Shown: piece by piece, positions 56,335-64,000 of the stretch | Layout of the letters: each line of letters begins with the position of its first letter | Numbering within the stretch: position 1 is the stretch's first letter | Assembly (NCBI RefSeq): GCF_002001105.1 | Contig: NZ_MUNP01000021.1 | Span: forward strand, 1 to 64,000 | Direction: 5' to 3' | DNA: 64,000 nt | Source of the DNA: Rhodanobacter sp. C06 | GTDB taxonomy: Bacteria > Pseudomonadota > Gammaproteobacteria > Xanthomonadales > Rhodanobacteraceae | The notes under the pieces: model-generated | The model's input: only the letters and a program-made list of their open reading frames with translations | Told to the model about the DNA's origin: nothing | The model's database searches: none | Translations under genes and position numbers: made by a program

Positions 56335-59187
56335 TCAGCCCGTATTCTGCAAGCCCTGCGCCACACCGTTCACGCAAGCCACCAGCGCCTGCAGCAAGGC
56401 GTCGTCCTGCCGATCGCCGGCGCGCCAGCGGCCGAGCAGGTCCACCTGCAGCAGGCTCATCGGATCGATGTAGGGATTGCGCAGGCGGATCGAGGCGGCG
56501 AGGCGCGGATCGCCCCGCAGCAGTTCATCCGCGCCCTTGAGCTTGAGCACCCAGGTACGGCTGCGCTCGAACTCGGCGCGGATCAGCGCGAAGAACGGTT
56601 CGTGCAGTTCGCCGGCCAGCCGCGAGAAGGCCTCGGCGATGGCGAGGTCGCACTTGGCCAGCAGCATCTCCACGTCGTCCAGCGCGTTGGCGAAGAACGG
56701 CCAGTCGCGCGCCATCCCAGCCATGGCTTCTTCGCCGTACTCGGCCACGCCCCATTCCAACGCGCTGCCCAGGCCGTACCAGCCGGTGATGATGGAGCGG
56801 CACTGCGTCCAGGCGAACACCCAGGGGATCGCGCGCAGGTCTTCCACGCCGCGCATACTGCGCCGGCGCGAGGGGCGCGAGCCCAGTGCCATGCGCTCGA
56901 TCACGTCGATCGGCGTGGCGCTGCGGAAGTAGTCCACGAAACCTTCGCGCTGGACCAGCGCGCGGTAGGCCTGCCGGCTGCGCGCGGACAGTGCGTGCAT
57001 GCGTTCGCGCCACTGCGTTTCGCGTTGATCCTCCTCGCGCGGGCGCAGGCTGGCGCGCAGCACCGCGCCCACGGTCTGCTCCAGGTTGCGCAGGGCCAAC
57101 GCGCGGATGCCGTACTTGCGATGGATCACCTCGCCCTGCTCGGTGACGCGCAGCACACCCGCCACCGAACCGCGCGGCGACGACAACAGTGCCGGCGTGA
57201 TGCGCGCGCCGCCGCGACTGGCCGAACCGCCGCGGCCGTGGAAGAAGGCCAGCGCGATGCCGTGCTCGCGCGCCACGTCCAGCAGTTCCACCTGGGCGCG
57301 CTGCAGGCTCCAGCGCGAAGCCAGCGTGCCGCCGTCCTTGCCGCTGTCGGAGTAGCCCAGCATCACCCACTGGCGGTCGCCGCGGGCGGCCAGGTGGCCG
57401 CGATACAACGGATCGGCCAGCAAGGCGCGCAGCGTGGCCGGTGCATTCGTGAGATCGTCGATGGTTTCGAACAGCGGGGCGACGTCCAGTGGAACCACTG
57501 TATTTCCCTTCTCCCCGTTGGGGAGAAGGTGGCCCGAAGGGTCAGATGAGGGGCGGGTGCTTGCGGAAGCGCTGGTGGTGGTGGCCGCAACGTCGACAGA
57601 TTGCGGCGAAGGTGTCCCCTCACCCCGACCCTCTCCCCGGAGGGGAGAGGGAGACAGCAGGCCGCCATGCCTTGCCAGCGCCAGCACCGCCAGCACGTCG
57701 GCGGCGGAGCGCGCCATGCTGATGATGTAGAGGCCGGTCGCAGCGGTGCCGTAGCGCTGGCGCGCATCGCGCAGGGCGGCGAACACGGCGCGCAACGAGG
57801 TGGCCACGCTGTCCTCGCTGGCGACGAAATCGCGCTCGCCCCGCAGGTGCGCGTGCAGGGCGACCACGCGCTCGTCCACGCTGCGCTGCGACCATGCGGC
57901 GTCGTTGAACAAGGCGGCCAGCGCGTCGTCGTGCACGCGCGAATCCTGGCGCGCATCGAGCCGCGCGAGATGGAAACCGAAGCTGCGCACGCGCCAGATC
58001 AGGCGCTGCACCGCATAGGCGCCTGCATGCAGGCCGCGATGATCGACCAGGCTGGCGGCGACCAGCTCGAGATCGTCGCGCAGTTCGTCGGCACCGGCGT
58101 AGGCCTCCGGATGCCCGTCCTCGTGGGTGGCTTCCAGCCGCCCGCCGATCACGGTGAGCAGGCTGCGGTAAGGCATGTCGGCGTGGCGCGGCTTGATGCG
58201 CGAGGCGGCCTGCGGGTAGCGCACGCGCGCTTCGTCCAGCCGCTGGCGCAGGCGCGGATCGACCTGCACGCGCCCGCTGGTCTGGCTGAGCAGGCGCGCC
58301 AGCGCGGCGACGTCGCCGATGTAGCGATCCAGTATCTGCGCGCGCTGGCTGGCGAGGCTGGCGGCGATGGTGTCGGCACCCACGTTGGGGTTGCCGTCCA
58401 TGTCGCCGCCCACCCAGGTGGCGAAGGAGAGCAGGCGCGGCAGCGGCACCGCCACGCCGTAGACCGCCTGCAGCGCCTCGGCCAACGATTCGTACAGCGC
58501 CGGCACGATGCGATAGATCGGATCGGCGATGTAGAAGCCCACGTGCTCGCGCTCATCCTGCACGCTGGGCCGCAGCGGCGAAGCCTCGGCGGTCTGCCAG
58601 CCGGCGGTGAGCGCCATGTGGATGCGCTCCTCGTCCTCGCCGCGCTCCTGCGGCGTGCGGCCGCCGTCGAAGCCATCGACCAGCGCGCGCACGATGGCCT
58701 GCTCCTTCTCCAGCAGCGAGGCGCGCACCGCCTCGGTGGGATGCGCGGTGAACACCGGCTCCACCTCCAGCTTGAGCAGCCAGTCGAGCAGTTCGGGCGC
58801 AGTCACGCCCTGTGCCTTGAGCCGCTCCAGCACGTCGCGCAGCGATTCCGGCTGCGGTGCGCCGCCCGCACGCTGGTAGTCGCGGCGGCGGCGGATGCGA
58901 TGCACGCGTTCGGCGATGTTTACCGCGTTGAAGTAGGTGGCGAAGGCGCGCGCCAGCGCTTCCGCGTGCGCCGCGTCGAGCCCGCTCAGCGGATCGGCCA
59001 GTACCGCCAGCGCTGCGCCCTCCTGCCGGCGCGCGATGGCGGCGACGCGCACGCGTTCCACCTCGTCGAGGAAGGTCGGCGCCACCTGCTCGGCCAGCAT
59101 GCGACCGACCAGGGCGCCCAGCCGGCGCACGTCGTCGCGCAGCGGCGCATCGGGCAAGGCGGGCTCGGGACTGCGGGAGGCGTTCAT
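56335..59187 (-). CDS. ppc: Phosphoenolpyruvate carboxylase with a repeat-encoded insertion
   Basis: A 950-residue enzyme that carboxylates PEP to oxaloacetate. Catalytic motifs are intact: [11 protein letters not shown] with the active His, [39 protein letters not shown] and the C-terminal QNTG. About 50 residues (roughly 512-562) between ALARHGGL and [12 protein letters not shown] have no counterpart in known PEPCs and are encoded by the palindromic repeat at 57503-57652. Without them the length would be normal (about 900). The insertion falls in a loop before the conserved PLFET motif and keeps the frame. The ATG at 59187 precedes the conserved N-terminus; no strong ribosome site is seen. 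Confidence 0.94.
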   Translation of the reverse strand: MNASRSPEPALPDAPLRDDVRRLGALVGRMLAEQVAPTFLDEVERVRVAAIARRQEGAALAVLADPLSGLDAAHAEALARAFATYFNAVNIAERVHRIRRRRDYQRAGGAPQPESLRDVLERLKAQGVTAPELLDWLLKLEVEPVFTAHPTEAVRASLLEKEQAIVRALVDGFDGGRTPQERGEDEERIHMALTAGWQTAEASPLRPSVQDEREHVGFYIADPIYRIVPALYESLAEALQAVYGVAVPLPRLLSFATWVGGDMDGNPNVGADTIAASLASQRAQILDRYIGDVAALARLLSQTSGRVQVDPRLRQRLDEARVRYPQAASRIKPRHADMPYRSLLTVIGGRLEATHEDGHPEAYAGADELRDDLELVAASLVDHRGLHAGAYAVQRLIWRVRSFGFHLARLDARQDSRVHDDALAALFNDAAWSQRSVDERVVALHAHLRGERDFVASEDSVATSLRAVFAALRDARQRYGTAATGLYIISMARSAADVLAVLALARHGGLLSPSPLRGEGRGEGTPSPQSVDVAATTTSASASTRPSSDPSGHLLPNGEKGNTVVPLDVAPLFETIDDLTNAPATLRALLADPLYRGHLAARGDRQWVMLGYSDSGKDGGTLASRWSLQRAQVELLDVAREHGIALAFFHGRGGSASRGGARITPALLSSPRGSVAGVLRVTEQGEVIHRKYGIRALALRNLEQTVGAVLRASLRPREEDQRETQWRERMHALSARSRQAYRALVQREGFVDYFRSATPIDVIERMALGSRPSRRRSMRGVEDLRAIPWVFAWTQCRSIITGWYGLGSALEWGVAEYGEEAMAGMARDWPFFANALDDVEMLLAKCDLAIAEAFSRLAGELHEPFFALIRAEFERSRTWVLKLKGADELLRGDPRLAASIRLRNPYIDPMSLLQVDLLGRWRAGDRQDDALLQALVACVNGVAQGLQNTG
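57503..57652. repeat. Palindromic repeat pair inserted in ppc
   Basis: First hairpin CCTTCTCCCC/GGGGAGAAGG with loop GTT (57507-57529); second hairpin CCCTCTCCCC/GGGGAGAGGG with loop GGA (57629-57651). The spacing, the GTGTCCCCTC and CTTGCGGAAG stretches, and the orientation match the copy in flgI (12034-12179). In both genes the arm is read in the frame giving [13 protein letters not shown]. Confidence 0.88.
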
Positions 59188-59318
59188 CACGACGGCATCG
59201 GCTCGCAGGGGCGGAATCCCAAGCCTAGCGCATGCGCGGCCGTTTTGCTGCAATGCCGCAAAAACCTGCCAGCGGGCGGCGGAAGCGCTGCCGGAGGCGC
59301 GCCTGCGCGCCTCGCCGC

Positions 59319-59324
59319 TATAAT
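59319..59324 (+). promoter_or_regulatory. -10 element of ahcY
   Basis: A perfect TATAAT lies about 10 nt before the riboswitch, placing the transcript start near its first base. No good -35 box is visible in the GC-rich sequence upstream. Confidence 0.55.
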
Positions 59325-59333
59325 CGTCGCTTC

Positions 59334-59431
59334 CCGTCGAGGGGCGCTGCGACCGTTGGTGCATGCGGATCCGTCCGCAACCGCCTGCACATCCCTGTGC
59401 AGACTGCTCATCCAACGGCCAGGCTCGGCGG
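59334..59431 (+). promoter_or_regulatory. S-adenosylhomocysteine (SAH) riboswitch
   Basis: The class consensus is present: CGAGGGGCGCTGCGACCG near the 5' end and CCAGGCTCGG at the 3' end. P1 pairs CCGTCGAG (59334-59341) with CTCGGCGG (59424-59431); P2 pairs CCGTTGG with CCAACGG. Two inner stems (GCGGA/TCCGC and CTGCACA/TGTGCAG) fill the middle. SAH binding turns expression on, so the hydrolase is made when its substrate builds up. The ribosome site of ahcY lies about 40 nt downstream. Confidence 0.95.
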
Positions 59432-59481
59432 TTCCTTTCACAACGGCGCCCGGTTTGTCCCCACCAAAACCGGAGCTGCAC

Positions 59482-60918
<1,437 letters not shown>

Positions 60919-60946
60919 TCGGCGATTCCGTTTCGAAACGGTCAGG

Positions 60947-60972
60947 CGAAGGGCGCAGCGATGCGCCCTTCG
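60947..60972 (+). terminator. Terminator hairpin of ahcY
   Basis: CGAAGGGCGCA and its exact complement form an 11-bp stem with a GCGA loop, followed by TCGTTTCC. The T-run is short, so it is a moderate-strength candidate. Confidence 0.65.
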
Positions 60973-61082
60973 TCGTTTCCGGTGTCCGCTGCTGTAAGAA
61001 TCGGGCCAGCCGGCGCGTCTGAATGGGTGAACCGACCCGGAGACGCACCATGCCCCTCACACTATCCCGCGGAGGCGAACCC

Positions 61083-61607
61083 ATGACGGACATCGCACCG
61101 CCCGACGCAAACGCCCTCGCCCGTGGCTACGGCCGTGCCGTGTATCTCGCCGCGTACCGCGTGCTCGGTGATGCCAGCCAAGCCGAGGACGTGCAGCAGG
61201 ACGTGTTCCTGCGCCTGATCGAAAAGCCGCCGACCGACGTCGCCTCGTGGCCGGCCTACCTCACCGCGATGGCTACCCGGCAGGCGATCGACCGCCTGCG
61301 CAGCCGGCAACGCTGGCGTCGGTTGCGCCCGCTGTGGAAGGCTGCCGAGCCCGTCGCCGCCGATACGGCCGAGGAAGAGGCCGCGCAAACCGAACGCGCA
61401 CGGCAGCTGCGGGCCGCTCTGGCCCGGCTCAAGCCACGACATGCCGAGTGCTTCGTGCTGCGGTACATCCATGGCCTCGACACTGCAGCGATCGCTCGCG
61501 CCACCGGTCTCACCCCCAACCACGTCGGCGTATGCCTGCACCGGGCCGCGCAGACGCTGGAATCCCTGCTCAACGACCAGGCGCGCCCCGCGCCGGAGGT
61601 GCTGTGA
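61083..61607 (+). CDS. ECF-family RNA polymerase sigma factor
   Basis: A 174-residue sigma-70-like factor of the FecI type. Region 2 is at about 10-80 (AAYRVLGDASQAEDVQQDVFLRL, then TAMATRQAIDRLRS), and region 4 at about 110-165 (LRAALARLKPRHAECFVLRY, AIARATGLTPNHVGVCLHRA). I chose the ATG at 61083 because GGAGG lies about 8 nt upstream; a longer in-frame start at 61023 lacks one. The stop overlaps the next ATG (TGATG), so it is made with the membrane protein downstream. Confidence 0.92.
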   Translation: MTDIAPPDANALARGYGRAVYLAAYRVLGDASQAEDVQQDVFLRLIEKPPTDVASWPAYLTAMATRQAIDRLRSRQRWRRLRPLWKAAEPVAADTAEEEAAQTERARQLRAALARLKPRHAECFVLRYIHGLDTAAIARATGLTPNHVGVCLHRAAQTLESLLNDQARPAPEVL

Positions 61608-62371
61608 TGGAACCGATCCTGTCTCCCACCCTGACCCGCCATCTGCGGGCGCTGGCTTGCGATCCGCCCGTCGCAGCGCTCGACGCCGCGCAGGCCAGGC
61701 TCGAACGCCGCCTTGCCGATGCCCGCCCACGCAACACGCGGCCTGCGCGCTGGATCGGTGCATTGGCGACCGCAGCCACCGCCTGCCTGGTACTCACCCT
61801 GGTGCTGATGCCCACCTCACGCACCGTCGCCTTCGACGTGGCGCTCAAGCACCTGCGCGACTTCCACACCCTCGCGTTGACCATCGAACAGCAATCGCAG
61901 GGGATGGCGATGCCCACGATCCGCGTGCGGATGGACCGCAGCGGCGACGCCCGCACCGACATCGGTGACGCGACCAGCGTGGTGGTAAACGCCGCCGAGC
62001 ATCGCGTGCTGACCCTGCTGCACGGCCCACGCATGGCGCTGGTGACCCTCCTGCCGGCGAACGCCAAGCCGACGCCGGATGCCGCGCTGAAGTGGCTGGA
62101 TGCGATCCGGCAGTTCCAGGGCAAGGCGGTCGAGCTGCCGGGCCAGCGCGTGATCGACGGCCGCATCACCCACGGCTGGCGGCTCGACGTGCAAGGCATG
62201 CGCATCGCCCTCTGGGTCGATTCCGATGGCGTGCCGCGGGCCGTCGAGGTCGGCGACGGCCATGTGCTGAGCCAGCGCGTCCACGTGACCATGGATCCGC
62301 CGCTGGATGCCGGTACCTTCAACACAACGATCCCCACGGGCTACCGCGAAGCTCGGCCCGACCAGGACTGA
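61607..62371 (+). CDS. Single-span membrane protein paired with the ECF sigma factor
   Basis: A 254-residue protein with a cytoplasmic N-terminus of about 45 residues, one membrane span (WIGALATAATACLVLTLVLM, about 45-65), and a periplasmic domain of about 185 residues resembling LolA/outer-membrane-lipoprotein-type beta folds (RHLRDFHTLALTIEQQSQG, RITHGWRLDVQGMRIALW). Position and translational coupling suggest an anti-sigma or sensor role, but no zinc-binding H-x3-C-x2-C or FecR motif is visible. I do not recognise an exact family. Confidence 0.75.
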   Translation: MEPILSPTLTRHLRALACDPPVAALDAAQARLERRLADARPRNTRPARWIGALATAATACLVLTLVLMPTSRTVAFDVALKHLRDFHTLALTIEQQSQGMAMPTIRVRMDRSGDARTDIGDATSVVVNAAEHRVLTLLHGPRMALVTLLPANAKPTPDAALKWLDAIRQFQGKAVELPGQRVIDGRITHGWRLDVQGMRIALWVDSDGVPRAVEVGDGHVLSQRVHVTMDPPLDAGTFNTTIPTGYREARPDQD

Positions 62372-62386
62372 AACAGCACGGTTGAA

Positions 62387-62415
62387 CGCGTCGCGGGCTT
62401 GCGGCCCGCGACGCG
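62387..62415. terminator. Bidirectional hairpin between convergent genes
   Basis: A perfect 12-bp stem (CGCGTCGCGGGC with its complement) around loop TTGCG, without a T-run. It lies between the ECF-linked gene and the convergent DUF3228 gene. Confidence 0.45.
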
Positions 62416-62531
62416 CCGAAGGGTTCGTGGCCGATGGCGCGACTGCTCGCCTCCGTACCCATCTTGGGCCGGTGAAAACCCCATTTGGGCAATCCGAAAA
62501 TCCGGTCGACAAGCTGTTGGAGACGGCAGCA

Positions 62532-63089
62532 CTACGGCCGCCAGTTCGCGTTGTTCCCCCAAAACGCCACCGAACGCCGATACGCCTCGCGGTCCAGCGG
62601 CACACCGGAGCCGCCCTCTTCCACGCCCAGCGCATTGCGCAGCATGGTGATCGGTGCCATCGGGATTTCCTCCGGCTCCATCGTGTAGAGACAACCGACG
62701 ATGCCCCAGTCGGCGGCTATGGGTTCGCCTTCCTTCGCCAGTTGTTCGCGGCTGTAGAGGATGACGACGAGCCAGTTCGCCACCGGCGATTCCACGCCCT
62801 CGAACCAGCGCACCAGCACCGGCAGTTCGGCCTTGGTGCGCGCCTCGTAGGCACTGCGCAGCTGATGCCGGTTGGCCTCGGTGATCGGCACGGTGAGGCA
62901 GCGCGTGGAGGTCCAGTTGCGGTGCACGTGCAACTTGCAGAACGGCGCGTAGCCGTCCAGCACCCGGAACGGCGCCTCGTCGTTGAGGCGATGCTGGAAC
63001 GCCTCGGGCGTGCAGTCCTGGATGGCGTTGCCGCGCGGCTCACGCGGAAACAGGCGGGCGCGGGCGAACGGGGTGAGGACGATGGGCAT
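62532..63089 (-). CDS. DUF3228 family protein
   Basis: A 185-residue protein matching the DUF3228 pattern from its first residues: PIVLTPFARARLFPREPRGN, then CKLHVHRNWTSTRC, VANWLVVILYSREQL, EPIAADWGIVGCLYTMEPEE and PMAPITMLRNALG. No enzyme function is known for the family. The ATG at 63089 gives the family's normal N-terminus; in-frame codons upstream add a basic stretch that the family lacks. It diverges from metF, with the metF promoter between them. Confidence 0.82.
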   Translation of the reverse strand: MPIVLTPFARARLFPREPRGNAIQDCTPEAFQHRLNDEAPFRVLDGYAPFCKLHVHRNWTSTRCLTVPITEANRHQLRSAYEARTKAELPVLVRWFEGVESPVANWLVVILYSREQLAKEGEPIAADWGIVGCLYTMEPEEIPMAPITMLRNALGVEEGGSGVPLDREAYRRSVAFWGNNANWRP

Positions 63090-63180
63090 GACTTGTTCGA
63101 TGGCAAAACGGCGGCCAGCGTAACGCAGGCGCATGCGGGCTCTCCGCGGCTGTCGTCGCGCCGGCTGGCATTTGGCCATC

Positions 63181-63206
63181 TATCCTTTCATCGCGATGAA
63201 AGTATA
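63181..63206. promoter_or_regulatory. Operator-like palindrome overlapping the metF promoter
   Basis: TATCCTTTCAT, centre CGCG, ATGAAAGTATA: a palindrome with one mismatch. It overlaps the -10-like TATACAAT at 63203-63210. Its half-site and spacing match the metE palindrome at 31066-31091. An element in this position would block transcription when bound; the likely candidate binder is an ArsR-type methionine/SAH regulator such as SahR, which is inference. Confidence 0.6.
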
Positions 63207-63237
63207 CAATTACTCCGAACCGTAGCGAAGGACCCCC

Positions 63238-64000
63238 ATGCCCGCCATCAGCCTCGAATTCTTTCCACCCAAGACCGACGAGCAGCGCGCCCAGCTGGAC
63301 CAGGCCGCGCAGGTGCTGAAGGCCTGGCGCCCCGAGTACGCGTCGGTGACCTTCGGCGCCGGCGGCTCCACGCTGAGCTACACCAGCGACACGGTGACGC
63401 ACCTGCATGCAGAGCATGGCCTCGACGTGGCGCCGCACCTGTCCTGCATGGGTGGCACGCGGGCCGAGATCCGCGCCCTGCTCGACAGTTACAAGGCCGC
63501 CGGCTACCGCCGTCTCGTGGCACTGCGCGGCGACCTGCCCTCGGGCATGGCCAGCGCGGGCGACTTCCACTACGCCGCCGAACTGGTGCGTTTCATCCGC
63601 GAGCACTCGGGCGACCATTTCCACATCGAGGTGGCGGCCTATCCGGAGATCCATCCGCAGGCCAACGACGCCCACGCCGACCTGCGCCACTTCAAGGCCA
63701 AGGTGGACGCCGGCGCGAACGGCGCAATCACGCAGTACTTCTTCAACCCGGATGCGTATTTCCGCTTCGTGGACGACGCCCACAGGCTCGGCGTGCGGGT
63801 ACCGATCGTGCCGGGCATCATGCCGATTGCGAACTACAGCCAGTTGCAGCGCTTCTCCGACCTGTGCGGCGCCGAGATCCCGCGCTGGATCGCCAAACGC
63901 ATGCAGGCGCACGGCGACGATGCCGCCGCGGTGCGCGCGCTGGGCGCCGAGGTGGTGGCGCAGCTGTGCCGCCGGCTGCTCGACGGCGGCGCACCGGGCC
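63238..64000 (+). CDS. metF: 5,10-methylenetetrahydrofolate reductase MetF (cut by window end)
   Basis: The first 254 residues of the FAD-dependent reductase that makes the methyl-folate used by methionine synthase. It opens with ISLEFFPPKTDEQRAQL, then SVTFGAGGSTLSYT, APHLSCMGGTRAEI, LVALRGDLPSG, the FAD/folate region AAYPEIHPQA and TQYFFNPDAYFRFV, and VPGIMPI. All match MetF; about 20-40 C-terminal residues lie beyond base 64000. AAGGA lies six bases before the ATG. Confidence 0.97.
   Translation, partial: MPAISLEFFPPKTDEQRAQLDQAAQVLKAWRPEYASVTFGAGGSTLSYTSDTVTHLHAEHGLDVAPHLSCMGGTRAEIRALLDSYKAAGYRRLVALRGDLPSGMASAGDFHYAAELVRFIREHSGDHFHIEVAAYPEIHPQANDAHADLRHFKAKVDAGANGAITQYFFNPDAYFRFVDDAHRLGVRVPIVPGIMPIANYSQLQRFSDLCGAEIPRWIAKRMQAHGDDAAAVRALGAEVVAQLCRRLLDGGAPG

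Overview
The window looks like a chromosomal segment of a high-GC gammaproteobacterium of the Xanthomonadales/Lysobacterales type (Rhodanobacter/Dyella-like). I infer this from the gene content and order: a flgB-L block read away from cheV, flgA, flgM and flgN, GTAGGAGCGG-type REP elements, a SAH riboswitch before ahcY, and a B12-controlled metE. No species can be assigned from the sequence alone.

Region 1 (1-6684) is a sugar-modification island beside the flagellar genes. A DegT-family sugar aminotransferase and a 1179-residue multidomain glycosyltransferase lie on the plus strand behind a sigma-54-type promoter. A SAM methyltransferase and a NeuD/PglD-type acyltransferase lie on the minus strand directly downstream of flgL. 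The set fits flagellin glycosylation with an acylated, methylated amino sugar; this is inference.

Region 2 (6749-22825) holds the flagellar rod, hook, ring and junction genes flgBCDEFGHIJKL in one minus-strand run behind a sigma-54-type promoter. Next come cheV, a cytoplasmic chemoreceptor with flgA (own sigma-54-type promoter), flgM-flgN (sigma-28-type promoter), and an EAL-HDOD protein. flgI carries an in-frame palindromic repeat insertion inside its signal-peptide region.

Region 3 (22826-30854) is mixed housekeeping: a 138-bp MITE-like palindrome, a LysE/RhtB exporter, a nucleoside symporter, a diguanylate cyclase, dusB, an LpxH-like phosphoesterase, and an OlsF-like bifunctional acyltransferase gene interrupted by an in-frame TGA.

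Region 4 (30855-35209) and the right end (59188-64000) carry four activated-methyl-cycle genes: metE (sigma-70-type promoter, cobalamin riboswitch), metK, ahcY (SAH riboswitch) and metF (cut by the window end). A related palindrome, TATCyyTTCAT-N4-ATGAA..., sits at the promoter or leader of metE and metF, with a degenerate copy before metK. This suggests one shared repressor in addition to the two riboswitches.

Region 5 (35241-43756) holds a GSU2403-type nucleotidyltransferase behind a perfect 11-bp inverted repeat, a Ser/Thr kinase with a TPR-like C-terminal half, a D,D-carboxypeptidase, uup, a glutathione S-transferase and a GIY-YIG protein.

Region 6 (43727-56048) is a seven-gene minus-strand unit: HlyD-type adaptor, MacB-type ATPase, three large MacB/FtsX-type permeases, an NtrC-type regulator with an altered GAFTGA loop (GAYTDA), and an NtrY-like histidine kinase. 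REP palindromes flank the adaptor gene. Upstream of it is ppc, which carries a second in-frame copy of the repeat found in flgI. Between ahcY and metF are an ECF sigma factor with a membrane partner and a DUF3228 protein.
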